A stretch of 64,000 nucleotides of DNA, taken from Branchiostoma floridae (lineage: Eukaryota; Chordata; Leptocardii; Amphioxiformes; Branchiostomatidae). Numbering within the stretch: the stretch's first letter is position 1; every line of letters starts with the position of its first letter. The stretch covers positions 14,796,704-14,860,703 of the forward strand of contig NC_049990.1 in the NCBI RefSeq assembly GCF_000003815.2, written 5' to 3'. Below the pieces are notes generated by a model that saw only the letters and a list, made by a program, of their open reading frames with translations, was not told where the DNA came from and searched no databases. The translations under genes and the position numbers were made by a program. Positions 1 to 12,300 of the stretch are shown one piece after another.

Positions 1-103
1 ATGACAATATGGCTTGTTTAAATTGTGGTGTGATTTAGGCAATGCTGAAGTATAACATATGAAAAGTTGATTCTTTCTAAAATTGTGTTTCTTGGCTCCA
101 CAG

Positions 104-3100
104 CATTGAGTACCTCTGGCATGGAGTTTTTAGTGGCCTTCACAGGGAATGATCCTAACGACATGACAAACCCCCGTCTGTACATTTCAAGCAGCAATGG
201 ACAAAACACCTCAGTCACTGTCAGCGCAGAACTTGGAGACTTCCAGGTAATATATTCCTTTATGATAGAGAAAACAGCAGTGGTAGAAACAGTTAGCTAA
301 ATTGTATTAAACAGTCAGATGTTTCAGGTACTGTAAATGCATTTAAGTTTGCAGAGATTTAATTTCTCTGTAGCGGGAAAATGGACTTTTCGCCGTGGTT
401 TTAATTTCGCGGTAGCGCCATGCACTGTAGTCTCTTACTGTTATGGAAAAATATTCGCAGTGGTTTAAATTCGTGGTGAATCGGCCACCGCAAAAACCGC
501 GAACAATAAACCACCCTGAAAGTTTCTGCATTTACAGTAGTATCCAGTATTTTTCATCAGTAACTGAACAATAGCCAGGTATACCTGTCAGGCTTTTCAT
601 TGTCATTGTACCAATCGAAATTCGAATCCTCTGATGACCATGTTGATAGGTACAGTAATTGAATCAAGCAGTAGCATCATTATGTGGTTTGCAGACATAC
701 ACTGCTATCCAACATGGCAGAGATGACATCAAATGAAAAGCCTTGATTGACCAAAAACTATGATTTGATACAAATGTATGAGGTGAAGACAAATTTTTAG
801 ATTGTCTAATAGAAAACAAAGATAAGAAAAGTAAATACAGTCAAACCTGCCCAAGCGACCACCTCTTCTTAGCAATCACCTGGTCATTACGACCGCTTTG
901 TCTTGGTCCCACAAATTTTCCCTGTTGAAGTAAGCATTAAGCGACCTGTTCACAACGACCGCCTGGCCAACTCGGCAATGGCCGCCAAAAATTGGGATAA
1001 AGTCCCTGCCCATAACGACCGCGTCATTTTCAAATCTTCAGGTGTCATCAATTTTCAATGATAACTAGCACAATTTTGTGCCGAATTTGGTCAGTTTGCA
1101 TCGGATTTTGACTACCATTATGATGTCATGTTTAAGAATAAAGATGGCGGCAGATGCACATGCGTGTGCTTGCTATTTGCCATTAAACACAACGGAAACC
1201 AATCAAACTATGCATCGGGCATGTTGTGAGTTGATACTCTTCTAACCGACTACTGTCCAAATTGACCGCTTTTGCTCGGTCCCCGGGTGGTCATTGTGGG
1301 CAGGTTTGACTGTACATCTAACAAGCTTTAGTAAATGTTACCTTAAAGTTTGTATCTTTGTTTCCTTGGATGTCTAACCTTCATTTGTAAATGGGCTGAA
1401 ATTGAATGTAATTACCTGCTGCTGTCAAACATTGCAAAGAACATAACGTTAACTACAGTAAAAGGGTTTGCAAATGCAGTATAAATTTTGTATTTCACTG
1501 TTTTCAACTTGAAGTCTCAAAAGGTAAAAATATTTACATGCAGCCCAAATTTTCTCCCCTATATAGACCACTGTGAGTGTTTCTGGGAACCAAGTTGCCT
1601 CTGTGGAGGTTCCAAGTGATCTGGTGATGTACGATAGTGTACCGCAATCTGAAAGAGTCATCTCTGTGACATCAGCCGATGCGCCCATTGCCTTGTACGG
1701 ACTTGTCCAAGAGCTCAACTCCATCCAGGCATACATCGTTCTACCAACATCCAGCCTTGGTACAGAGTATGTGGCAGTGATGTACACACCAGCAAGTGGC
1801 CATCCCTGTCAGTTCACCATCGTAGCCACCGAGGATGACACCTCCATCAGTATCCGACCAATGGTGGCCATTCAGTACTCGGGTTTCACAGTGAATCCAG
1901 GAGACACTTTTGATCTTACAATCGGACCCAGCACCATCGCTGCATTACAGATAGCGGATGAAGAGGATCTAAGTGGTACGTTCAAGTTAAACAAATGGAA
2001 TTGAAAACAATTCTGCTTATCAATCAAATAGTTGTAAGAATGTGGTTCAAGACTCGTCACCAACTGGTCCAAACTTTTGGCCTTGTGGTTGACAGCTTGG
2101 TTTTGAATCTGTGGAGCCAGGAGGCTGTAATATTTGTCTCTTGTGCTTCAACCTAGATTTCTTTCAGTTTCTGTGCTACCATGTTTCTCTTATTACTTTC
2201 AAAAGTGTTATTATATTAAATCATATGAATAAGTAAGCTGTAGATGTATTCCAACAGGAAATAATAAGATTTAAAATACCTGCTGTAAAGGACTTTACAA
2301 GACTTTTCATGATGCCCTGTTGGGATAAAGTTTATGTTTTATTACATGCATGTACATATAGAATATAATTTTTTTATGTAAAGCTTTATATAGTCATATC
2401 ATTGTTGTCTTACTTACTAGCAAACTACCATCTCATGATCACTAACAAGGAAAACATTTCAATTGACAGGAACCTACATCACGTCAGACAAGCCGATAGC
2501 CGTGTACTCTGGTAACCAGTACGCAGAGTTTCCGGGAAGCCCTCCCGGGGGACACATCCAGCAGCAGCTGTCACCTGTCAGCAGCTGGGGGAAGACCTTC
2601 ATCATCCATGCAACTCCAGTCAATGTCTTCAGGTATATGTGTAACGCAAGTTCACCTTTCTCTAGGCTAACCTATATCCGTTGTCCTTAAAAACAACAGT
2701 GAAGGTATTTTAACATCCGTGAATAACTTCATCAGGTTGGCAATTATTCATATAATAAGGTTCTTTTAACACAACCAGAAAATAACTTACATCCAACGTT
2801 TCAGTGTCTGTCAGACACCATCATCAGGGTGGAATGACGGGAACTACTTCTTGCTGCTACTTATAGCCGATGTAGGTGGCGTTCGGTGACACGGCAAGCG
2901 GATTTGAACCCGGGACCTCTCGGGCCTGAGACCAACGCGCTCCCGATCGTGCCACGCGGTCCCGCTTGCCGTGTCACCGATCTTGTGCCCTTGGGAAAGG
3001 CACTTTACACGACTTTCCTCACCTAACTCAGGTGTAAATGAGTACATAGCTGCGGCTAGTGGCAGTGACAGGCCTTTGTGGTGGTGACAGGCCATAGGGG

Positions 3101-4405
3101 CATGTTTGGGCATGACGCACCCGCCATGACACGTGAGTCAGGGGTAGGAGGAACCCCTTGCATCCTTGGTCGGAAGTCCTCCTAGGAGACGGAAAACTCC
3201 AAACAACAAACCTGCATCTGCTGGGGCCGTCTTACACGTTGCATACAGTTGCCCCTGTAGGACTAGTGCGCCAGTGGACGAGAGGGTGGAGAAGGACGTG
3301 CACAACCCTCCTTCACCTTAAAAACTCAAGTGCAGGCCAGGCAGACGGGTCGCCTTAAAAAAAAAAAAAACCCATCTGCCTACCATTGTCTTCCGAGACA
3401 GACGGATGCCAACAACAGGTGGCGTTGCAGCAGCAAGAATGCCGTCCCACATGTGGCTCAGCTTGTATCCCCCCTTGTCTCTGTTCATGACTGGCACTGA
3501 TTTTCTGATCCAACCTGCTTCTTTAATCCATCGAGTTCTTCTGTTTTCCTCTCTGTCAATAACTCTTGCCCCCTCCCAGTCTATTACGCAATTATTTCTA
3601 TGAAGATGGTCTGTGACTGCCGATTTGTTCTCTGTTTGTTCTGCTGCCTTCTTCTTAGATCTTGTGTATGCACTGCCTTTGCTGTTTTGTGCCTCCTTTC
3701 TGTGTTCTTCAAGTCTGGTGTTGAAAGTCCTGCCCGTCTCTCCAATGTACACCTTGTCACAACTTTTACACGGAATCTTGTAGACACAGTCTGTTTTAGA
3801 GGAGTCTTCCAGTCTGTCCTTGGGATGCACCAACAAGTTTCTGAGCGTGGTCTTGAGCTTAACTGCCGTGGCAATGGCGTGTTTTCTGAAGATCCTTTTA
3901 AGTGTCTCTGTAACACCTTTGACATAAGGTATGATGATCATGCCCTTAGACTTCTGTTCTTCTTTCTTCTTTTCTTTCTTGGGTTTTGGTTTGTTGGACT
4001 GATGTTGCACTCTTTTGAAAGTCCAGTCTGGGTAACCACAGAGTGGCAGACACTGAAACGTTGGATGTAAGTTATTTTCTGGTTGTGCTAAAAGAACCTT
4101 ACTATATGAAGGTATTTTAAGATATAAAGTATGGTTTTCAAATTGCACATTTCCCAGTTGAATTGATATCCCTAAACACCCTGTTTTCAAAAAAGAAGGG
4201 ATGTAAGTTACCCCACAGGTAAAAATAATCCAGCATTACACAATGTATATGGCTAACATTTTGTTATGCATTTCAATTTTTAGTACACAAATGTGAATGT
4301 GCATTCAATTTGTTAAGCCTTTCTAAGACAATCTGTTATTAAATCTGTAGCTACTACATAAAACTGTAATTAGAAAATTGTTAGATACTGAGTTAGTCCC
4401 TAAAC

Positions 4406-4441
<36 letters not shown>

Positions 4442-6399
4442 ATGTGTGTATGTGTGTGCGTGTGTGTGTGGATGATGTGTGTGTGTGTGTTGTGTGTGTG
4501 CATGCACGCATGTGCCTGCGTGTGTGCGCTCACATGTGCCTGTGCATCTGCTTAATAAAGGTCTTGTGGATGTTTGTAATGGAGAGAGAGAGAATTAATG
4601 ACACTGCTGACACTTGTTACATGAATTTTGCTTTGTGAACTGTGTTAATGAGAATCATTATGTAACATTACCATCTCTGCCTTGATTCTGTCACTTTGCA
4701 AAGTTTTTCACCGTTCGTTTAATAAAGTTAAACATAATATATTTTTTTGTTGCTAGAGTGACAGCAGCCTTTGAATTCACAACGGTCTCCCTCAGCAATG
4801 GAATGTCTCGGAATCTTGATGCCCAATCCATGTGGGACTTTGAGGTGACATCATCTGATCAGTTCCTCATCATGACATCCACCCAGCCGATCCAGGTCGT
4901 TGTGTTCGAAAAGGGAAGATCAGTGAACAACATTCAGATTGGACCAACCATGCTGGTAAACATGTTACTTTTGATAATTTCTGTACCCTAGTCTGCTTGT
5001 TATGCGTAAGAATGTTAAGAAATATTTTATCTTTTACTTTGTTTAAATTGGTGCAGTTGTATCCATGTGAAAATAATCAACCCTGACGATTGAAGGAAGA
5101 AAATTGTCTATGGACTGAAACAAATGCTTTTCCAATGTTTTAATCAACAATTACGGTAGTTTTATTCTGATAGGATGATATGACGTACAGTATTCACTCA
5201 CTCACTCACTCACTCACTCACTCACTCACTCACTCACTCACTCACTCACTCACTCACTCACTCACTCACTCACTCACCCACCCAGTAACTCACTCACTCA
5301 CTCACTCACTCACTCACTCACTCACTCACTCACTCACTCACTCACTCACTCACTCACTACTGTATACAGTATTGCTGACACAATACTCAATCAGAAAGCA
5401 TTTTGTTTGTAATTATTGTACTTACTATATTCTATTGAGCCTGTTTTATTGAAAAGGTCTGTGATAACCATTAATTTTGTTTGCACTAGAAAGCTAACAT
5501 TTAAAGTTAGTCTAATAGTTTTGTTTATTTGTTGGTAGACCTTGTCCCCCACTGAGCAGTGGGCCTCAACATACAGCCTCACGACTTTGGAACTCTCTGG
5601 AGCTTCCAGTGTGCACAGTCTAGTCCTCTTTGTCAGAAGTGCTGACATCAGTGGTCTTCGTTTTGAAGGTGAATTTCCTTCATATTATATTATATTGTGG
5701 TGAGAGGATGTCCAGATGAACTGTTAGTTATGATCATTAACATACTAACTTGTTACTGTAATCACTGACTTTTGAAAAACAGCCATGCTTTCAGAATGTC
5801 AGTATAATTATTATATTTGATTATAAGTACTAACTTCAGAATCTCTATATGTAACGTTACAGTAAGATCTCAATAACTTCCCTTCCGGCGGAATTTAAAC
5901 ATGTTCTAATTGCGATTAAAAAGTGTGTAAAAACCACGTAACTCTTAAACTAATGAGCTGTGAACTCATTAAGAATTTTGTGTTGCCGTTGTATATTTTG
6001 TTTCTACTATGTATACACTTAGCATGCATTGCATTGCATTTTCTGAATATAAGAGTACTAAGTACTGAAACAGTTTTTGTTTGTTTTCTGTTGTTTGTTT
6101 AGTCCTAAGACACGCACAGGGTCTTATTATTTAATGTATGTATGGAAAAGGTTCATTATTGTCTATACGATTAATTATTTCTAAAGTGAAATGTAGTCTC
6201 AATGATGCCTGTTAAACCTCTACCAGGTGGGCGATTCCCCCTGGGCACTGCATGGAGGAATATCCCCAACTCTGACCTTCCTGGGCAATGATGCAGATAT
6301 CTGCAGGCACCTCCAGAGTCTGGCACGTCAGTCCGCTGGCCAGATTTGGAGCTTTTGTCTATACAACAGCAGCTGATGGGTCAACTTATGCCGTCCCAG
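104..6399 (+). CDS. IgGFc-binding protein-type N-terminal domain (exons 1-6)
   Basis: Exons 104-246, 1567-1975, 2470-2632, 4757-4955, 5539-5668 and 6227-6399. The translation follows the IgGFc-binding (FCGBP N-terminal) family: GMEFLVAFTGN near the start, SVTVSAELGDFQ, then GTEYVAVMYTP, DTFDLTIGPSTIAAL, LSGTYITSDKPIAVYSGNQ, SSWGKTFIIHATPV, and a closing RVWHVSPLARFGAFVYTTAA. This family occurs in mucus proteins and in many invertebrate secreted proteins; its binding partner cannot be told from sequence. The domain starts upstream of the window, so its beginning and any signal peptide are not visible. Exon 6 needs one extra base near 6286 to stay open: it enters in one frame (AWRNIPNSDLPG) and leaves in another (ISAGTSRVWHVS), and both ends match their neighbours' phases. 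Confidence 0.8.
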
Positions 6400-9300
6400 G
6401 TATGGTATTGTGACAACTGTCAACTTTTTTGTGATCTAAACCTTCCAAAAAGCTGTATGATTATGAAACAGTTGTGTAAGCCACGTTACCTTTGATAGAA
6501 TATTCTGAAGCAAAAATGAGGCAAAATGAAAACAATTGGGTCTGAGAGAATAAAAACTTTTATCTTAACATAATTCTTTCCCTGAAAGTGCATGTGGGGC
6601 TAAATGTGTCATCTTTTCTAATCACAAAGCAATCTTTTATGTATTTCCTATCTTAGCATTATTAGGACTGTCAGATCTATAGTCAAATCTACTTCTGGTA
6701 TCTAGAATCTTGAAATCTGTAGTATTTAGACATAGGAATGTGAATACCTTATTGTGTGACATATCATACATAGGGCATTCCATGACGAAGTGAAATCTAT
6801 TTTCAATTTGCTTTGGACAGAATGAATGTCAATTAAGACCCCAAGTGCTATTATGAATCATGCCAACTTACATTCATTGCATCTTTATGTTGCAGCTGGA
6901 TACCACCTTGCCCCACTGACCGTATGTGACCAAGCCAATGCTACAGCAGGAGATGGGAGGGACAATGACTGTGATGGTCTCTTTGATGAAGAGCTGCCCA
7001 ATGGCATTGATGATGACATGGATGGGACCATTGATGAGGCCGACATGGCACTTAATCCTGTAAATGTCTTGACTCCTACTCCTCTATTTACCTCATTCAG
7101 TTATGTAACATAAGATTTTCGTGTACTATTTTTCATTTGAACAATATTGCATATACAGAAAGTCTCAAAATAGATTCATCTTCCATATGATATAATGCTC
7201 GTTCACCTTAATCCGTAGGGTAACCCATATCTGTTTAAAAACAGCTTTTAGGGATAACAAGTCTACGGATGCTAGTTTCAATTGCAATATTTTCACTTTG
7301 TAGGAAATATTATTAAGATATTACAGTATGAAGCCAATGTCCAACAACTTGATAGCCCAAGATACCGTTTTAAAAACAACAGATAAAGGTGAACCCACGG
7401 ATAAACGGATTAACCTATGGATATAGGTGAACTAGCGTAATGCTTTTAGCTTAATAGAAAACTTTTGCTGGTTAGGAAACAAAGAAGGGAAACAAATCAA
7501 CTAGCTATCTGATAGCTAGAAATCTTCATGGTGTCTTTCTGTTTGGTTATTGCAGTGTAAGACAGTTCTTTAGAACAACCAGTACTGAATTTTACCATAC
7601 TCTGCAGTTTAGGTACCGGCAAGGTTACAATGTATTTTATACAAAATTTAGTTGTGGTTGTCTTAATCTGCATTGGTTAAGCTCTCAATACATGATGTTC
7701 AGAGTGTAGAATTGTGCCCAAATATAGAATATAGAAAGCATGGACAGTTTTGCTCTCCATTATGTTATATTCTTTTCCCTCCTTTTGTTTCTGTAGTGTG
7801 ATAGAAACCCTTGCAGTAATGGTGTCTGTGAGCAGACCAGGGGAGGTTACCAGTGCCGATGTGATGCAGGGTTCTCAGGCTTCTCCTGTGATATCAGTAA
7901 GGCTTTTGAAATCCATTATGCTTTCTCCATGTCATAGGTGCTGATAAAAGTGTACAACTGTTACAGTACAGTTTTACCAAAATGCTAGTGCAAAGAATGC
8001 TTTTATGATTGTGATTAGTAATGATAAAAGTGATGATACTCTGACTGTGGTGTCGTCAGCATCTTTCCTTAATACACATAAAGATTGTCACCTTTAAAGG
8101 ACATCCTGCTGGCTTAAGTGGATTTTGGAAATTTGTTAATATGCCACAATGGGAGTCTGGTGGCAAAAGAGTTATTTTTAGAATTGTTTTGTATGTATTT
8201 GTGAATGATGGCTAGTATCAAAGACAGTTCCTTCCTAGTCTTTAAAAAGAACAGACCTTTTAATGACTGATAATGTGTATGAATAGTGGCACTGCTATTG
8301 GTATCATAGCAATAGCACGGTTTGTGTTTATCATGTGCCAATTCTACATAGTTACATGTTTGTTTTCCTTTTGAGCTGATGGCATTTCGGTGTAACGACA
8401 GACGGCCTTCAGCACCAAGGACAGTTGCAATAATTTAGAAGCAAGAATGTCTTTATTCCTGTTTCAGACAATTGTAGCAAATAGTGATAAGTTTTGACAG
8501 TGCAACAAATGGACACATACATGTGTTGTACGAAATGGCACAACTGAGTATTGCACAGGCTGCCTATTATGTAGAGTGTTGTGGAAAGTTGATGAACAAG
8601 TATCAAGGCAATGTTATTTGCTTCTTAGAGAATGCCTTTAATTCTATAAACTGACATAAACGCTATCATTTCCAGGCCTTGGTGGGCTGGATGGTCCAAC
8701 CTGGCTACCCAGTGCCCCAGGTTGGATTGCAGAGGAAGATGTGGCTTGGGAGGCTCCAGCAAACCTTACTCTGGATGGTGACAACACCACCTGCTGGGGT
8801 CCTGGCAATGGGACCTGGTATCTGACTTTCAACCTGGGCAGTCCTCATACTATCTTCCAGGTACCTTGTTGTTCCTTGACAGTTAATCTGGCAGGCACTG
8901 TTGCTTATACACAAAAGACCACTTGTTACAGATTTCTGTAAGCAAAACCTGTTGTCCTATTAATTTCCACCATCTTGTGATTCTGACACCTTCAGGCTGC
9001 CCAAAATTTATATATCTTATTTAGGTATATGAACTGATTTAGGTAAAGCCAGTATACTGTAAATGCGTTTTAGTTTGCATGTCTTTAATCACGCGGTAGC
9101 GAGAAAATGTAGTGTTTGTGGTGGTTTTGAGTTCAGGATGAAGCGACCTCCAGAAAAATCGCTAAATATAAAATCTCTCAAAGTTTCTGCATTCACAGTT
9201 ATATTCCTTCCATTCCAGGGTGTATTACCATAATAATTGTGTATAGCTTTTAACATCTACAGATTCAGCACCTCAAGTAATATTTTCCATGTTAACAAGA

Positions 9301-12300
9301 CTGATGACACATCTAGAGTAGTTTTGCCAAACATTAAGCATTGTGGTACAAAACTCAGATGTATCAACAGAACATAACTAAGTAAATATAACATCTATTA
9401 TCATAATACCGGTACGTTTACGACGATTTCTCTAGCCATACTGATTTGACAAATTGTCAACGCATCATTTTCTCCAGTTACATGTTGCTGTTATAGGTTA
9501 CCCTTGCCACTTCTTCTGTGTAACTTTTCTGCCACTCTTGTCCGGCTAAAAGCGTAATATTGTAATTGTAACACGCCGCGGAATTACACGGCGAACGGGC
9601 GCGTGGTTGGGAGGGGGTGAAAAATACCGGTAGGAAGAAACACGGCACAATTAACTGCCGCTATGTACATTTATACATCCTCTGATGTTCCTTCCTTTTC
9701 TGTCAGTAAATGCATAAAACATAAACCTGCATGAGCATACAAAATGTCATGAGAAAACGGACGTATACTGTCAAGAATTTTCATTTAACTCCTGTCCGTC
9801 ACAACCGCTATGACGTAACACTTCACTGCTAGCGTAGATATAAAAATGGCGGGAAAATGGCTGCGTACGTTCAATTTTGCCCATTCAGTCGTAGATCCGG
9901 GCTATTATGCAACGGTTCTTCACACTTTTACATGAGTTGTAGGTCACCAACAGAAATTCAAGATTGTTGTTGAATCATGTTCGTCTTGTGCCGTGAGCAT
10001 GTGTGATTATGATCTATAAATTTGGCAATGAATGTGACAGTGTGTTCGTCCCACGACGGGCTGCCTACCCCGAAAAAGATACTGAAAACTTTTGGCCTTG
10101 TTGTCTTCGAATGCATTGTTATCGATGCTTTGTAAATGATGTATTGGACACCTAGATGTCTGAAGTGTGCACAGCTCAGAAATAACTATTGTTGCATGTG
10201 TAGATCTCTTTAAGTTCCAGTATTTTTAATCTACCGGTATAAGTCTTACTACCGATATTATGCCAATGCATGTTATGTATTATGATTTTGTTTCCTTGTC
10301 CCAGGTTCGTTTCACTGATAACATGCCATCAGACTACGTCCCCAAATCTGTCACACTACAAGCTAACAGTGGCCGAGGTGGCAACTGGACAGAAGTCAAG
10401 ACATTTGCAATACCGGAAATGCTGAACGGCCCCATAACTTTTGGCGGTTTCTCTGCAACTGGCAATCTCTGGAGACTGCAAGTTTCTGAAACTCATTCTG
10501 GACTTTATAACCCACAAGTGTGTGAGCTGCAGTTTTTTGGACAAGAAGGTTTGTATACATTTTATTACAGATTTCAAAACAGTCTTGGAAGTAGAGGAAG
10601 TAGAATTCCAGTGTCCCAGATGAAAGATAATGGATGTTATTTTAAATGTCTGACAGTTTTTAAAATCATAACCAGTTGCTTGTCAGTAAAATGCTATTTG
10701 GTGTAGAAATCCTAGCTATTATTTTTGTACTTAGGAAGACAAATATGACTGTATGTTAATGACCTTTGAGGCAAGAAAAGTAGCACATGGCTTTGACATT
10801 AAGCTGTCGATAACTGTAAATAAGTTGCTTTGCCAGTAATGTTATTTGTTGAGCCACTTTAGGTGTTTTTGATATCACTATCAGGGCCCAATGAATTCCT
10901 CTGTCTTTAGGCTTTGTTGTTCTCAAAATATTATTTGAAACATTAACTGTTAATTTTGACCTGTACTCAGTCTTATTTTTCTAATTGAACTTTTTAGTGG
11001 TCACCACGAGCTATGCATTGCTACCACTTCAGCAGAATTACACAGAGAACCTAGTCAACACACAGGGAACGACAGCACTGGCTGTTGCTGTGGAAAGTAA
11101 TGTAAGCTACCTGTCAAAAATACATGCATTGATTGTGTCTTTATGTATAACATTACTAGCTCCTAAATGCTTGTCATTTTCTCCCTCACTTTTAACACAT
11201 TTGTGACAGTTATCCTGTATATGAGGTAAAAACTGCACTCTTGTCTTTTTGTAACGTTTGAGTTACTACTAAAATTTTGATTATCTTTCATGTACAAATG
11301 TATTAGGTGCTCAACTACTACAGCACAAGAAGAGATTTTCAGGGCCTGTACGGTCTTCAAGTTACAAACATCAAGCCTTTGTAAGTAACCAACAGCTAAG
11401 TAACAAGTAGTCTAAGAGATACAATGTACACGTAGGAGTACCCAGTTCTGACAGAAAACAAACATTTTTATGTCAAACATTCAATGAACTTCACTGTAAA
11501 AGCCGGAGTTGGTGTGAGTTATGTAGTGTATTTTGATTTCTACAAATCCTGAAATTTTCATAAGCCTACTGAATACTGTATGCGCCTACATGTACCTACG
11601 GCTGCATAGCTATGGGACTGATGATGATGACTATGATAAAAAATTCAATTGGTACAATGTATGAAGAGGGCACTTTAAAATTTTCTGCAGGCAATTGTAA
11701 TATGCTTCACTTTTATTCAAATATCATCACACAGGGGTGCCTACGTGGCAGCAGAGGTGTCATTCATGTCCTCTGCCAGTCAAGTTATGTACCAGGAGAT
11801 GGCTCTTCAAGATGCTGTTGCCATGGGAACTGTCAACAACATAGCTGTCATTAATGACACTGGGATAACACTAACACCAAGAGGTAATAAAGGAATCCAT
11901 TCTTGTTATGCATAGATGAAAGCAGGGTGGTTAGTCAAGTAAATTTGATGCAAAAAGAGTAAACAGTGTCACCACATTAGGGCATTAATGGCCTATCTCA
12001 CTAAGCAGAGGCACATTGGAGGCACTGTTAAGAAAAGTGGCTAAAATAACACAAATGTGCCTCCGTGACCAAACTACGCAGTGCCTCTAACGTGCCTCCA
12101 CTTGGTAAGATAGAGGCCCTGTAGATAAAAGCTTAAAGGTGTCTGAATGACCTCAATACAAATCCTAGTTTGTCTAATCATTGTTTAATACTTCCCATGT
12201 AATATCTACACATATGTAAAAATATGAATAAACTAGAGTTCCTCGAACACACATCTTCGCCAAATAAACATTCTTTATCGAAGGTCGTTGTTTTTGAATG

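Larger units (their letters stand above)
2714..4106 (-). mobile_element. Penelope-like element, 5'-truncated, with inverted end repeats and 14-bp target duplication
   Basis: The insert lies in the intron after exon 3. TGAAGGTATTTTAA occurs at 2700-2713 and 4107-4120, a fitting target-site duplication. A 59-base repeat at 2752-2810 returns inverted at 4047-4105 with about two mismatches, like the inverted terminal copies (pLTR) often left by Penelope-like retroelements. The minus strand codes the RT tail and a GIY-YIG domain. Most of the reverse transcriptase is missing, so it is a dead 5'-truncated copy. A SINE-like insert occupies about 2884-3416. Confidence 0.8.
2644..4243. mobile_element. 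MITE family B copy 1, split by the Penelope element
   Basis: The left half (2644-2699) starts CAAGTTCACCTTTCTCTAGG and has CCTATATCCGTTGTCC. The right half (4121-4243) has TTGATATCCCTAAACACC, GGATGTAAGTTACCCCAC and CCAGCATTACA. Together they match the ends of the family B copy at 22771-22999, with the Penelope insertion between them. The MITE starts about ten bases after the donor of exon 3. Confidence 0.65.

Noticed and set aside
2899-2975. Functional tRNA gene
   Set aside because: The boxes are there, but the ends form a 17-bp hairpin rather than a normal acceptor stem, and it sits inside a SINE-like insert.
3600-4070. Plus-strand Cys/Phe-rich ORF of 156 codons
   Set aside because: It is the complement of the GIY-YIG/RT fragment, which has clear family motifs on the minus strand.
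4378-4638. Val/Cys-rich ORF over the TG repeat
   Set aside because: It is a microsatellite translation with no splice or domain support.
5180-5452. ORF of LTHS repeats
   Set aside because: It is a reading of the (CTCA)n microsatellite inside an intron.
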